In this document: in pieces, positions 1 to 11,269 of the stretch
How positions within the stretch are numbered: position 1 is the first letter of the stretch
Layout: every line of letters starts with the position of its first letter
Source: Thunnus maccoyii
Lineage: Eukaryota > Chordata > Actinopteri > Scombriformes > Scombridae
Reading direction: 5' to 3'
Assembly: GCF_910596095.1 (NCBI RefSeq)
Contig: NC_056538.1
Span: 33,413,922-33,477,921, forward strand
Length of the DNA: 64,000 bases
Notes under the pieces: generated by a model
Seen by the model: only the letters and a program-made list of their open reading frames with translations
Told to the model about the DNA's origin: nothing
Database searches by the model: none
Position numbers and translations under genes: made by a program

Positions 1-12
1 ACTCAATCTGTC

Positions 13-13
13 A

Positions 14-92
<79 letters not shown>
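13..92. repeat. (CA)n microsatellite
   Basis: About 80 bp of near-perfect CA dinucleotide repeat at the window edge. Confidence 0.95.
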
Positions 93-93
<1 letters not shown>

Positions 94-1027
94 GTCTGTC
101 TGTGTGGCTGCTGGTTGTTTCTGTGCTTCAGTCTGCGGTGAGTCTCACACACGAACCCTCAGCTGTGAATCTGGATATTTTATCGTCTCATTTCTTCTTC
201 TCAGGATTTCTTTTAAACCAACTTATTTCCGGATTTACGTGCAGAAAATAAAAGTGCCTTTTAAGTGTTTTTTTTTTTTTTTTTTGCACCTTCGCGGGAT
301 TTTCTGTATTTGTGGAATCTGCAGCGCGCTTTTTACGCACAACCAGGCGCAACACGTGCAGCCTGCAAACGAAGATCTGGAGAATATTTCGGCGCCGTGC
401 AGGTCTGAGCTTCAGTGAGTTCATGTGTGTTCATGTCTGAGCTTTAACAGAGATTAAAAAAAAAAGGTGAATGAATATGAATCTGCAGGCGGGTATTTTA
501 ATGTGATGGAGGAGTGATGGCTGCAGGTGAACAAGATGATGAGACGCAACAGGTGGAAAAAAAGTTCTTAAATCCTCTGCTGAGAGTAAAAGTCCAGATT
601 TATTTTGTTCTGTTATATTTAATGGACTTATTAAATAGATGTTGCTGCATATTAACTGCTCCGGTTTTTATTGGCTCGTTGTTTGCACGTGAAACTTAAC
701 GGCAAATAAGATGAATGTATTTATAATATAAACACAACATGATGTAAATAAAACACGAGTGAGAAAATGAACTGCAGGAGAGATGCAAGATAAAATGTAT
801 TTATTTCAGTCCAATATTATATTTTTTCTGAATGACAAATTGTTTCTTAATAGTGAATCTTAATATTTTTATTATTCGATCTATAATTTGATTTGTATAA
901 TATTATTAATAGTGTTATTTTATTGCTTTTAATGTTTTTTAATTCGGTTTATTACATGAATATTCCCACAGTAAACCATCAGGGACTCACAGTCTGTACA
1001 CACTGTGAGTTTTTCTTGTGGAATAAT
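93..1027. other. upstream gmnc region, nothing recognised
   Basis: Contains a T-run at about 269-285 and small open frames without coding character. A 5' UTR exon of gmnc may lie here but cannot be placed from sequence alone. Confidence 0.4.
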
Positions 1028-1322
1028 ACACTATATGGCCAAAAGTATGTGGACACCCCTGGCATTGTCTGTTTTTCCTGGTTGGGTTTAGACTTTATGT
1101 TAAAGCTGCAGACAAACCAGCTCTGGTTTTCCCAGTTTACTGTGGAAGAACTTGACTGGCCTGCACATCAGTGTCAGACCTCACTAACATCTAATGTGTC
1201 TGAATGGAAGCAAATCCCTGCAACCAGCTTCCAACATCTGCTGGAAACCAGCCTGAAACCAGAAGAGAGGAGCCTGTTAGAGCAGCAGGTTCAGTGTCCA
1301 CATACTTTTGGCCATGTAGTGT
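1028..1322. mobile_element. Tc1/mariner-like MITE
   Basis: About 295 bp bounded by inverted ends. The left end reads ACACTATATGGCCAAAAGTA; the right end is its complement with one difference over the same span. This terminal motif is widespread in fish genomes as a Tc1-like element end. No transposase remains. Confidence 0.75.
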
Positions 1323-1430
1323 GTTCCAGTTGATGTGATGGTGAAGAGAAAGAGAGAGAGAGAGACGACTTTTTTTTTTTTTTAACTGAGTGAAGTGTTG
1401 ATCATCACCATATCAACACACAGTCAGCTG

Positions 1431-1431
<1 letters not shown>

Positions 1432-1472
<41 letters not shown>
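1432..1472. repeat. (CA)n microsatellite
   Basis: About 40 bp CA repeat, 40 bp upstream of the acceptor of the first recognised gmnc exon. Confidence 0.9.
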
Positions 1473-1475
<3 letters not shown>

Positions 1476-1515
1476 CCTCTTCATTCACACACAAACTCTC
1501 TCCGTCTCCCTGTAG

Positions 1516-1722
1516 GGAATCCCTCTCCTCCTCCTCCTCCTCCTCCTCCTCCTCCTACTCCTCCTCCTCTTCATCACCACATGCTCCAGGACTTGGCCCG
1601 TAGCCCTGACACTGTTGACGTTTCCATGGAAACCTTGGCTTCTCTTTGGGCCCATGACCCCAGTGACCCCTGTGACCTCATCGACCTCGGGGAGAAGCGG
1701 CACGAGCCGTCGTCGGTGTGGG
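1516..1722 (+). CDS. gmnc: gmnc first recognised coding exon (poly-Pro, then conserved N-terminal motif)
   Basis: The acceptor is the AG at 1514-1515 after a CT-rich tract and the donor GTGAGT starts at 1723. The exon ends in phase 1. Before the in-frame ATG at 1581 the frame encodes about ten prolines from a CTC/TCC triplet repeat and three histidines. After it comes a segment with DTVDVSMETLASLW, which matches the SSVDVSTETWVSFW region of human GMNC. Translation may begin at 1581. Alternatively it begins in an upstream exon; an ATG at 517 followed by a GTGAAC donor would be in phase, but nothing else supports it. Confidence 0.75.
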
Positions 1723-4700
1723 GTGAGTCAGGAACAAGTACTCGGATACTTTAAAGTATCGATACTATAGTATAAAAATACTATTGCAAGTAGAAGTACT
1801 CGTTATGCAGAATGGTCCCTGCTGGAGTCTTATATACATTTACATGTATTTTGTTGTTTTCTTTGTTTGTTTTTAAAGCTTTTTTTGGCTTTGTGATTAT
1901 TTATTTTTTTCTTTCTTTCCTCTGAGCTGTGTGTATCTGCAATAATTACAACTGTCAAATAAATGTAGTAAAAAGTACAATATTTACTCTGAAATGTAGT
2001 GGAACTGAATTATAAAGTAGAATAAAATGCAAATACTGAAGTAACATTAAAGTACCTTAAAATTATACTGTAGTACAGAACTGGGGGAGATGTACTCACT
2101 GCTTTTAAAGGAATAGTTTGACATTTACACTTCGGTTTTAAACCTGAAAAGCTAAATGTGTGGGGCGGGGGTGTAGATTTGGTTTTATTTAAACACACAT
2201 AAAAAGCCTGACTCTACAAAAAGTTGACTTTACTGATTATATATTTGCTGATATAACGAGCCTGAAATTTAAACGTAATATCAACTGATGTTAGTTTTAT
2301 CCAGCGAAGACGTTTTCAATTCTGTGATGTTTGAAAAGTTTAAACTATAAATCCGTTTATCACGCAGACTTTATATAAACATGGACGTAGCGAGGTGTGA
2401 CGCCACCCGATAGTTTCATTGGTGCCGCTCATAGCCTGTATAAAAATGACGTAGTTACCGTGACGTCACCCGTTGGTTTCTGAAAAGCGGTTTTGAAGCT
2501 CAAAGCGAGCCGCTCCGGCCGTCGCCATCTTGGCAGTGCGTGACGCTGCCTAACTCCCAGCCAATCAAAAATTTGGCAAAGAGGCGGGGCCGAATGGCTG
2601 AAACAAGCCACCTAGCGGCTAGCGGACCTGTCACTCAAAGCAGCCATGTCCTTCATTATGCATAACTTTACGGCTTAATAAAATTTAAACGGGTGAGTTA
2701 TAAAAAAAATCACCCCCCGTACAGTTGTCATGAAAGAGGAAATTAGCTACAGAGACCAAAACCGTTGTTTGTACCAGGCTGTAAACATGTTTATTTCTGC
2801 TGTAAAGTTGGGCATTTTAACATGGGGGTCTATGGGGATTGACTCGCTTTTGGAGCCTCAAGTGGTCATTCAAGGCACTGCAGTTTTTGGCACTTCCTGT
2901 TGGCTTCATTTTTCAGCCCCGGAGGTTGCTGCTTGCTGCCGATTTGAAGACCAGAGTTGCAGCTTCTGGTCGGCGCCGTCTTTTCTGTTTGGAGCCAGGA
3001 CCTTTCCAGATAAGCGCTACCTTGGACCCAAGCTAACGTTAGCTTACTGGGAACACTGTGTGCTGCACTCGGGCTACGTTAGCTACTTTAGCTAAACAGG
3101 GCAGATATCATAATTAAGTCACATTAAACTTACTGGAATTTAGAGACAATAGTCAGCAGGTGAGTCAACTGTCAATCACAGCTGTCAATCAACACCCACA
3201 CAGCAGACATCAAAGCTACTATAAGTCTTCAAATCTTATTAATGGAGCAATAATTTCCAAAATGACCACCAGCACACTTATTAGAGGGCCTGAATTTAGA
3301 TTTTGATCCAGCAGCAGCAGCAGCTTTATCTGCTGACTGAGATCTTTATGAAAGGAATATTTCCATTTCTCTGTAAATGCCACATTCAGCTGAGCGGGAC
3401 GCTGCGTACCGGCGGCTCATTCATCAAACACAGGAGGTTCCCGGTTTCCTCTGTGAGCTCAAACGCCGCGGCAGGTTCCACATGAGCGATCTGTCTCAAC
3501 TGAAATATATCTATGATGGTTTACATTAAGATCGATCTTTTAATTTTCTCTGTGTCACCTCGTTCAGAGTGTTCAATTCATCAAGCTGCTCTCAGCTGTA
3601 ATCTGAGGTTTGGAGACGTTGAGCAGCAGCTGCACTTCCTCTAACGGCCACTAGAGGCTGCTGATGGAAACGTCAAGAGACTGAACAGTTCATCCTCACA
3701 AAAGCTAAATTCACTTCTACTAATGTGAGATTTTAGAAATACCTTTTAATTAAGGTTTAAGCAGAAGTGCACACGTTTTTCTTGATTGACAGGTGTCTCA
3801 GCCAATCACACATCAGCAGCAGCAGGCTTCACATCACCAGAAACTCAAAGTTAGAAAGTAGTGTAAACACATCCTATTACTGTAAAACTTTACTTTTATT
3901 TATCATGAATAAAACATCTATAAACAGCTAATAACTGGTTTATAACTCACTTTAATGTAGCTGCCAGCAGAAGTGTTTATTAATGTTTTAACAGCTATAA
4001 CTTTTAACGCTGTATAAACAGATAACGACAAAACACTGTTGTAATAATATAAAATATGTCTTTATGACAAATACTGCACATTAATAAACACTTGAAATGA
4101 CCTTATATCTGCTTATAACTACATTATAGTGTGATATTAACCAATTATGATTTAAAGTAAGTTGTTACCTTTGATATGTAACTGATCTCTCAGAGTTTGA
4201 TGTTGTAAATATTGTAAATAATTAGATGGTCTGAGTTGTCCTGATGAAGACATGATGTCAAACTGTACTAAATAAATTGGGGTTTTTTTGCTTAAGTGCT
4301 TTTTTGCAGCACTTGTACTTGAGTATTTCAATTTTATTCTACTTTGTACTTCTACTCCACTTCATTTCAGAGGGAAAAGTTTCACTTTTGTACAATTTTT
4401 TACTTGATTTTATGTGCAAAACAGATGATGTATTTTATATTTGTAATTAAATCAAATGACTTTTTATAGATCTGCTTTCACTTTGACATTAAAATGTATT
4501 TTCCTGTTTCCTGTTGAATGTTGTAAAATAATAAAACATAAATTAATGCGCCGTATATCTGAGTATACAGTATATAATAAATACAACACATAAAGTACTT
4601 TTACTTTTGATGCTTAAAGCAATTTTTCCAACTAATACTTCTGTAGATAAGAATTTGAAAGATTTACATACGATTTTAAATGCAGGACTTTTACTTGTAA

Positions 4701-7013
4701 AGGAGTATTTTTATACTGTAGTATTGCTACTTTTACTTAAGTAAAAGGCCTTAATGCTATGAGTTTTTTGTGTGTGTATCTGGAAGATTAAAACATTTAT
4801 CCATTAGGGTGAAATCAGGAATAAGTTGCTTTAGTAAACAGAACTAAACACGTTTTCACTGGAGGACGTTACTGTGTCTGCGTTGTCATCAAAGATTAGA
4901 TTCTCCTCCAAACTTTCCTCTTTAGCTGTTTCCTTCAGAGTACCAACCTTCATATCAGCTGCATCCTGCAAAAGTTTAGTGTTGATTTTTGAGGAAACAC
5001 ATGATACATGTGTGATGTGTTATCAGCAGGTTAGAGGCTGTATTTAAGGATACAGAAGCTTTATGTTATGTGGGAGAGAGATTTACTGTATCTGAAAGTA
5101 ACGTTTGTCTTTCTCTGTGTGTTTTTTTTTTGTGTCAGAGGCTCAGTGTGTTTTTAACAGCTCTCCTCCTGCTGGTTTGACGTGGACAGAGCAGCTCTCC
5201 CCTCATCTCCAGAGGAATAAACAGGTACTACAGCTGCTCCAGAAAGCTTTTCACTGGGAACCATCTGAACAGGGCAACGATATGTTAAGTCCAGCTTAAC
5301 TCAGCTGGCAGTGTCCCTCCTTCCAGTGTTTGTGCTGATCTAGGCTAAACACACCCTGCATCTCTCTGTATACACAGAGATGTAACTGGTGTCCATCTTC
5401 TCGTCTGACTCTGGAGAAGACAAGAAGGTTTCACATTAAGTTGTTTTTTTTAATGTTTCAGCTTCAGGACACTCTGCTGCAGAGAGAGGAGGAGCTGGCC
5501 AGACTGCAGGAGGAGAACAACAAACTCAGAGAGTTCCTCAACTCCTCCTTTGTGAGGAACCTGGAGGAAAAGGCTAAAGTGAGTTCACTTGAGTTTTAAA
5601 AAAAAATGGTTTCAAACTGCTGTAATGTGAGAAAGGAAAAATGCTCATATCAGTGAAGAGTACATGCAGTTAAAAGCTTTAGATTTACAAGGTATGATGT
5701 GAGAAAATCAAACCAAGAAAACATAAACCAAACACAGATGCTGCTTTTTTCATTTGAAAACGTGTTTGCAGCCTCTGAAGTCTCAGATTACCACAAAACA
5801 AATCTATAAACATCTATACATCTTTCATTTTTATGCTCCTGTGATGGATTACTCATCTCCAGCTGAAAACCATCAGTCCATTAGATGTTTTCTCAACTAC
5901 ATCTTGGAGTTGATCTCATGAGTGCAGTATCAGTTTGTGATACCAGTAAGTTATTGATGATCTAACTCCGTCTCTGTTCTTCCCTCACAGAAACTAACCG
6001 CTGACGGGAGGAAGAAGCTGAAGAGGAACCTGATGTACGTTGATGACGGACCTCATCTTCTGTCCTCTCAGCAGGTCAGCAAGCGAGTCTGCAGGAACCT
6101 CACCGCTGAGTTCTGCTCTGATTTCTCCGAGACGTCTGCCGCCTCCGAACCAAACCTGGACCTCTGGGTTCTGCGAACGCTGGGGCTGAAAGACCGAGAC
6201 ACCATCGACACGTCCAACGACTCCTCTTCCTCCTCCGGACTCAGCCTCAGCAGTTTGGTTTACGATGCTGCAGTCACCTCGCCGCACCGTCCTCAGTCCA
6301 CCTTGAATTCTTCTTCAGTCGCCGCCTTTACGCCTCCGTCTGTCCACCGCTACTGCCAAAGACGTCAAACTGAATTTAGCTACAGAGCTGCTGAACGTCA
6401 AGAGGCAAATAAAAGGAGCTGTGCTGATCCTGCCGTCAATAACTCAGCTCCGAACTGCACAAGTTCTCCAGATCAGCGCTCTGACTTCACTGCCGCTGGA
6501 CAGTATGACGCTCCTGCAGCTGTGATCAGCAGCTTCGGCTCATTAACTGCTTTTCATTCACCTTTAACAGAAGAAACACCTTTCAGACGGTCACCAGAGA
6601 GAGCAGAGATCTGCTCCATCACAGCCTCGGGTCAGTCCCAGCGTCCGGAGGTGAACCCAGCAGCTTACTGGTCACCACCGAAACTCAGAGGCAGCTCGAC
6701 TCCATCGCAGGACACGATCCAGTTCAGTCCAGCAGGAGAAAGAATCCGTTACTCCCCCGTCTCGTCCTTGAGTCCAGTCATGAGCCAACCGTGGACACCG
6801 GTGCAAGGCCGCGGCCCAGCGAGCCCGCCGGCGGGTTCTCAGCCTCCTGCCACGCCTCAGGCGCCTCGCAGCCGGACTGAGTTGGCGTTCAGCATGTCCC
6901 TCAGCCCGTCCAGCAGCGTTAAGACTCACAGCTTCCCCCAGGGACAAGCCTTCGTCAGGAAGGACACCGAGGGAAGGTGGAACTTCACCTGGATGCCCAG
7001 ACAAGGACCATAG
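1581..7013 (+). CDS. gmnc: GEMC1, geminin coiled-coil domain-containing protein 1 (multi-exon gene)
   Basis: Nuclear coiled-coil regulator of the geminin/multicilin family, known to start the multiciliated-cell programme with E2F4/5-DP1 and first described in DNA replication initiation. The coding model joins 1581-1722, 5139-5224, 5462-5578 and 5991-7013, all with GT-AG junctions and consistent phase, giving 455 residues from the ATG at 1581 (the human protein is about 334). Residues about 77-115 form a heptad-rich coiled coil (LQREEELARLQEENNKL). A conserved WVLRTLGLKD motif follows. The end carries the family C-terminal block (KTHSFPQGQAFVRKD, then FTWMPRQ). The extra length lies in a Ser/Pro-rich middle of exon 4. 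The start is uncertain: the reading frame stays open upstream through a poly-Pro stretch to the acceptor at 1515, so a further 5' exon may exist. Family assignment rests on remembered human GMNC and is strong. Confidence 0.93.
1727..2090. mobile_element. hAT (Tol2-like) non-autonomous fragment in a gmnc intron
   Basis: Begins and ends with words such as AAGTACTCG, AAAGTAC and GTAGAAGTACTCG, typical of Tol2-type hAT subterminal sequence. No transposase frame is present. Boundaries are approximate. Confidence 0.35.
2370..2950. mobile_element. dispersed fish repeat, long copy
   Basis: A stretch containing GTGACGTCACCCGTTGGTTT and CGAGCCGCTCCGGCCGTC recurs at 51052-51308 at high identity. The 3' part (CTATGGGGATTGACTCGCTT) is not in the second copy. 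The family's class is not certain. It lies in the first gmnc intron. Confidence 0.65.
2951..4280. other. gmnc intron, nothing specific recognised
   Basis: AT-rich intron sequence with short open frames only. No domain or repeat family is recognised with confidence. Confidence 0.4.
4285..4750. mobile_element. hAT (Tol2-like) non-autonomous fragment in a gmnc intron
   Basis: About 460 bp with CTTGTACTTGAGTATTTCAA at one end and TTGCTACTTTTACTTAAGTA at the other. Internal CTACTTTGTACTTCTACTCC matches the subterminal style of Tol2-type hAT elements. No coding capacity. Confidence 0.45.
5139..5224 (+). CDS. gmnc: gmnc coding exon 2
   Basis: 86 nt, with acceptor TGTGTCAG and donor GTACTA. The phase-1 join makes a Glu codon and the exon ends in phase 0 with RNKQ, the same residues found before the coiled coil in human GMNC (YRNKQ). 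It contains TWTEQLSPHLQ, which corresponds to the SWEEAQLSSQL region. Confidence 0.9.
5462..5578 (+). CDS. gmnc: gmnc coding exon 3, geminin-type coiled coil
   Basis: 117 nt, exactly 39 codons, phase 0 to phase 0. It encodes the core coiled coil, LQDTLLQREEELARLQEENN and onward to NLEEKAK, with leucines at heptad spacing. In the family this helix mediates homodimers and heterodimers with geminin and multicilin. It is the best-conserved exon of the gene. Confidence 0.95.
5991..7013 (+). CDS. gmnc: gmnc terminal coding exon
   Basis: 1023 nt ending in TAG at 7011-7013. It opens with a basic stretch (GRKKLKR), then the conserved WVLRTLGLKDRDTID segment. A long Ser/Pro/Gln-rich and probably disordered middle follows, then the C-terminal block ELAFSMSLSPSSSVKTHSF and FVRKDTEGRWNFTW. 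That last block is the family's C-terminal E2F/DP-interacting region. The exon is GC-rich compared with the flanking introns. Confidence 0.93.
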   Translation, partial: KLTADGRKKLKRNLMYVDDGPHLLSSQQVSKRVCRNLTAEFCSDFSETSAASEPNLDLWVLRTLGLKDRDTIDTSNDSSSSSGLSLSSLVYDAAVTSPHRPQSTLNSSSVAAFTPPSVHRYCQRRQTEFSYRAAERQEANKRSCADPAVNNSAPNCTSSPDQRSDFTAAGQYDAPAAVISSFGSLTAFHSPLTEETPFRRSPERAEICSITASGQSQRPEVNPAAYWSPPKLRGSSTPSQDTIQFSPAGERIRYSPVSSLSPVMSQPWTPVQGRGPASPPAGSQPPATPQAPRSRTELAFSMSLSPSSSVKTHSFPQGQAFVRKDTEGRWNFTWMPRQGP

Positions 7014-7568
7014 ACTGACTGACCATCCCAGGCCAGACCTTTAGATCTGCGAGTCAGTGTTGAACTTACTGCTGGCTTGTTAGACTTGGCTCTTGGTTTG
7101 ATGCTGGTTATATGAGACAACACAACCAGCAAAAGACCTTAAAGGACATTCAGACAACAGTTTAGGGCCATAAAGACAGAGACTATTATCTTTGGTTTAA
7201 TGGGAATGGTTCCTCTGATAACTGTTTGTTGAAACATTAATCACCTGATGATCCTGAGATTTCAAAAAAGCTGCATTTTGTTCAGAGAGTTTAGAGTGAG
7301 AAGAAGAAGAAGAAAACTTGTGGTACGATGAGACTAACCAGCTCTTTGGAAGCATTATAAACCTCATTTTAGGATTTACATCTAACACCAAAAACTGTGG
7401 GAACATTTTACAATTTAAGTATGTAGATAACTTAGAGATAAACTTACAATGAGTGTAACATAAAAAATTAACTAAAACGTTGTCTGTATGCTGAACTATA
7501 TATTTAGTTTGTTTGTGAAACTGCCACAAAAACATTAGTGATCACATTTTGTGTCCCTTGTTATATCA

Positions 7569-7574
7569 AATAAA
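7569..7574 (+). other. candidate gmnc polyadenylation signal
   Basis: AATAAA about 555 nt after the gmnc stop codon. It is the first canonical hexamer seen downstream, so 7014-7590 would be the 3' UTR. No cDNA evidence is available. Confidence 0.4.
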
Positions 7575-8115
7575 ACGGATCCGACATGGCGCCACAAAGC
7601 GACGACGACTGCCTCGTAAGTAAAACAGTAACTGCAGATTTTAGCAGATTTCGAGAACCAAGAAAAATGAGACTAAAAAGAAAAATACAGCTAATCAATG
7701 TAAAACTGCCACTAACTGGAGGACATGGTCAAGTCCTCACTGCCGCCATCGCTAACGCTGCCACCAGTAAACTGGTTCTATTTGTAAACACAATCTGCGA
7801 CATTAACTTCTAAAACTTTATCTTCTGGATTCAAATACTTCTCGACGGTAATGGTAGCGTACTAACTAGTAATGTAGCTAGCGCGTTAGCCAGCTAGCAA
7901 GCTCGCCAGCTAAACACAAAGCACTTTTCAACACAAAGTTAAAATCTTCTGAATCTGTGACATCACAGAGTTTCTGCTCTGCAATTTTTTATTTTACCAG
8001 ATGTGTTTAAAACAACATGAGAGAAACATCACAAGAACATGAATTTATTGAATGTGGAACAACATTTCGTATGTGATAAATTCACCAGCATGTATGTTTT
8101 TCAGATGACTGACAT
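7575..8115. other. intergenic, possible repeat debris
   Basis: Holds a 75-codon open frame from an ATG at 7586 with no recognised domain, followed by GCTAGC-rich sequence of the kind seen in fish transposon remnants. Confidence 0.3.
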
Positions 8116-8895
8116 AAAAAAAATTACTTATTTACGTGAAACATGCTGTCATATGCAAAAAAAAAAAAAAATCACACATAGGCACATGTGACTTATATAT
8201 TTCACATGTGAAAACAATACATGTAATGTCATATGTGAAACATGAGCATATGTGGTTTGTATGAAATGACACACGTGAAATCTCATATTTTACATGAGAA
8301 AAAGAGGTTTTCCTCCATTTCTACATACAAAAAAAACACGTTAAATGCATGTTTGAAAACCATGTGCATATATCATGGAAGCAAAAATCAAATGTGATAT
8401 GTTTTATCAAGATGTGAGAGGTTTCACATGTAATATGACATGTAAAATTATTGTCTTCATATGTGATGTCATACATTTCCCTCATGAAAATCTGTGATTC
8501 TATGGAAAGCCAGAGAGGTCAAAAACACTCAAAATTGACATCTGAAGTCATGCATTGACACATTGTTGACATGTTCTTAACACATGAAAGTTTTACATGT
8601 TGTCAACACATTATAACAACGTGTTGACAACATGTTGACAATATGGTGTCAATTCCTGACTTCAGATGTCAACTTTGTACGTTTTTGGCCTCTTTTGCTG
8701 TCCGTAGAAACGTGTGCTTACGTGTGAAATTTTCATGTGTCGAATAAGATGTAAAATGTGATTTGTATTCTTTGTGAGTGTTGTTTTCACATGTGAAGTC
8801 TTAACATTTCACATGTAAAATATCTGAGAGTTACATGAATATGTGTGAACGGTTTTGCATATGAAAGCGTGTTTCACATAACTTAACGTTTGTAA
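8116..8895. mobile_element. fold-back element, about 780 bp imperfect palindrome
   Basis: The two halves are reverse complements about a centre near 8600. The left outer arm holds ACGTGAAACATGCTGTCATA; the right outer arm complements it as ATGTGAAACACGCTTTCATA. Inner arms include GACATCTGAAGTCATGCATT and its partner near 8660-8680. It is packed with CATGTGAAA-type words and has no coding frame. Confidence 0.8.
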
Positions 8896-10570
8896 TGTTT
8901 TATTTGTTTTGTGTTGTTTTTGGTATTCAGGACTAATTCATGTGTCAAAGTTCACTTCCACAGATGATGTTTCCATTTAAATGAGTTGAGTTTGTTGTAA
9001 ACTTTACTGCCATAAACTCTGTCCTGTCACAGATATCTGCTGATCTGCTGCTTAAATATAAAAAGTCTAAATCAGAGGCGACATATTCAAAGTAAATGTG
9101 AAGAATATATCCATAAATATTTAATCCACATATCAGCAGCTGATTCTGTTCAACTGTTTAACACGTTTCATGTCGGCCGCTCAGTGAGGCTTTAACCACT
9201 CTAACAGGCTGTTTGTGTTTCTATATGAACTTGTACATAATGTAACTGCCTGCAAACTGTGAACTAACAAAAACAAAAAACTGATTCACAGACACGTCTG
9301 AGTCGTCTCCGTTTGTTTTACAACCCAATGAAACCGAGAAACATCAGCAACATCACAACTCTGACATCAGGTTTCATAAATCTACCGCAGATAACAAAAG
9401 AAATCCCAGTGAATATCAGCTTGTTCCACATCAGGAGAGACATTAAAAACCCTGGAGTCACTGTGCTGTTTGAACAGTGATGCTGCTGACAATAAGTCCA
9501 TTAATGTGTGAATTTTAATTCCACATCGTTAGTCTGCTGAGCCAGAACACATTCGTTCTTCACAAACACAAACAGAAAAGCTGTGTCGATGCCATTTCTT
9601 TCTTTCTTTCTTTCTTTCTTTCAATCCACCGTAAATGAAGCTGTGATAAAGTACGTCTCTGGTCTCCGAGTGCATCCCAGAACATATTTTCACATATGAG
9701 TCATTTTTAGCCAAATGAGGCTTAAAATAAACTCTGTTAGTCCTCATTTACTGATGGAAAACATGCCGTCTGTCCTCAGATACCAGCTGAGCACAACAGC
9801 TTTCATTAACTGTAGCCATATTTCCTAAATTTATAGTTTTCATGCACAAAATATTCTACAAAACAAGAATTTAAAAAACTGTTGGCATTGAACATAATCT
9901 GGGATTTTGCAGAATAGTTCAGGTTGGATGAATCCTGCTGTTATGATATAAAAAAAACAGAAGCAAGTAGAGACGTCATCAACTCGTGTCCTCCATCTGC
10001 AACACTCAATAAACAAACGTCTCCCACACAGCTGATGCTTCTGTGTATCAAAAAACCTTAAAAAAGAAGAGAAAGTGGAGCCGGCGGAGTCCACGTCAAA
10101 GACGACAACATAGAAAAGTGAGTTTGAGGTAAACAGCTCACTACTGGATTCTGCTCATTTCATGTCGTATTCTGATTGGTCGCTTTGGTCACATGGTGAG
10201 GATTTAGTCCTAAATTTTTTGCCAGAAATCATCCGTCGAGTCGAGATCTGAGACATCCGAAGATTTCACTACGTTTCTCTGACGATTGTCAACTTTCCTC
10301 TGTGACAGGATGAAGTTTCACAGGTGGAAAAAGGTCTTTAAGTGGATTTAAGCTACAACAAAGTGACACCTGACTCCTCCAGTTATTCTGCAGCTATATA
10401 CAATATAAATGATTCTGATGATATTTATTAAGAAGCAGCTGGAGAATGAGGCCACATGTTCTTCATTCATTAAAACTGACAAGTATCTACACCTGCCAAC
10501 TCTGGCAGGTTAAACAGGCAACAGGGAAACCAGTGAAACTACTGACTTTGTTATAATTTTGCAGACAGTC
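8896..10570. other. intergenic, no gene seen
   Basis: AT-rich with a short (CTTT)n tract at about 9597-9621. No gene, RNA or clear transposon boundary is visible. Confidence 0.4.
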
Positions 10571-10574
10571 TCTC

Positions 10575-10720
10575 CAAAAGGCAAGTTTATTTGTACAGCA
10601 CATTTCAACAACAAGGCGATTCAAAGTGCTTTACATAGAGAATAAAAGGCATTAAAACAGAATATAAAAGCAACACAAGTAAAAAGACATAAAAACAATT
10701 AAAAAGTGTTACATTTGGAA
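10575..10720 (-). mobile_element. LINE 3' end (L2-type), minus orientation
   Basis: GGCAAGTTTATTTGTACAGC followed by AAGTGCTTTACAT is the reverse complement of the conserved 3' terminus of teleost L2-like LINEs (CTTTGAA... then GTGCTGTACAAATAAACTTG). Only the tail is present. Confidence 0.55.
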
Positions 10721-11269
10721 ATAAAAAAAAAGCTAAAAAGGGAATAAGAGATAAAACGAGAATAAAAGTAACAGTGCAGAGTAAAATATTAACCCTCAAT
10801 TGGTTTAAAACTGGGATTTGCAACATTTTTGGTTCGTGATTCCTCAAAACAAAGCTTTGTTTTCTACAGTTGTGACTAAAAAAAATCTTATTTTTCTTGT
10901 TTTGGTTGAATAAAAGAAAAAAGCAAAGATTGCAAACATGGTTTTGTTTACGTTTATGTCTCGTTAATTATTTTAACACCCCTCAGTTTTATCTTGCAAC
11001 CCCTTGCAGGCGTCCTGACCCCCAGGTTGAAACCAGGAAACACAGATCAAACACACACTAAAGGGTTTTTAAAGTCTTGCTCTGAAAAACAGACTTGAGA
11101 CTTTTTTTCATTTTGATTAAAGTGACATTTAGTTAAAATCTGATCTCATCAACATATAGAAAAACTTGTGAATCGTCCGTCTGAGGTGTCAGATTCAGGG
11201 CTGGGTTCAGTCTGACAGCCGCCTCTGTCTTTAGCTCAGTTACCAGTTAAACCAGTCTGACCATCCTCC

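Noticed and set aside
893..1333. 146-codon open frame on the + strand
   Set aside because: It overlaps a Tc1-like MITE and AT-rich DNA and has no recognisable protein features.
6672..7004. 110-codon open frame on the - strand
   Set aside because: Antisense to the gmnc terminal exon; Arg-rich composition is what GC-rich antisense gives.
7586..7813. 75-codon open frame with ATG and a GTAAGT that could be a first exon
   Set aside because: No partner exon or homology is seen, and the following sequence looks like transposon debris.
10605..10847. Hydrophobic 80-codon open frame on the - strand
   Set aside because: It lies in and next to a LINE tail; the hydrophobicity reflects T-rich DNA.
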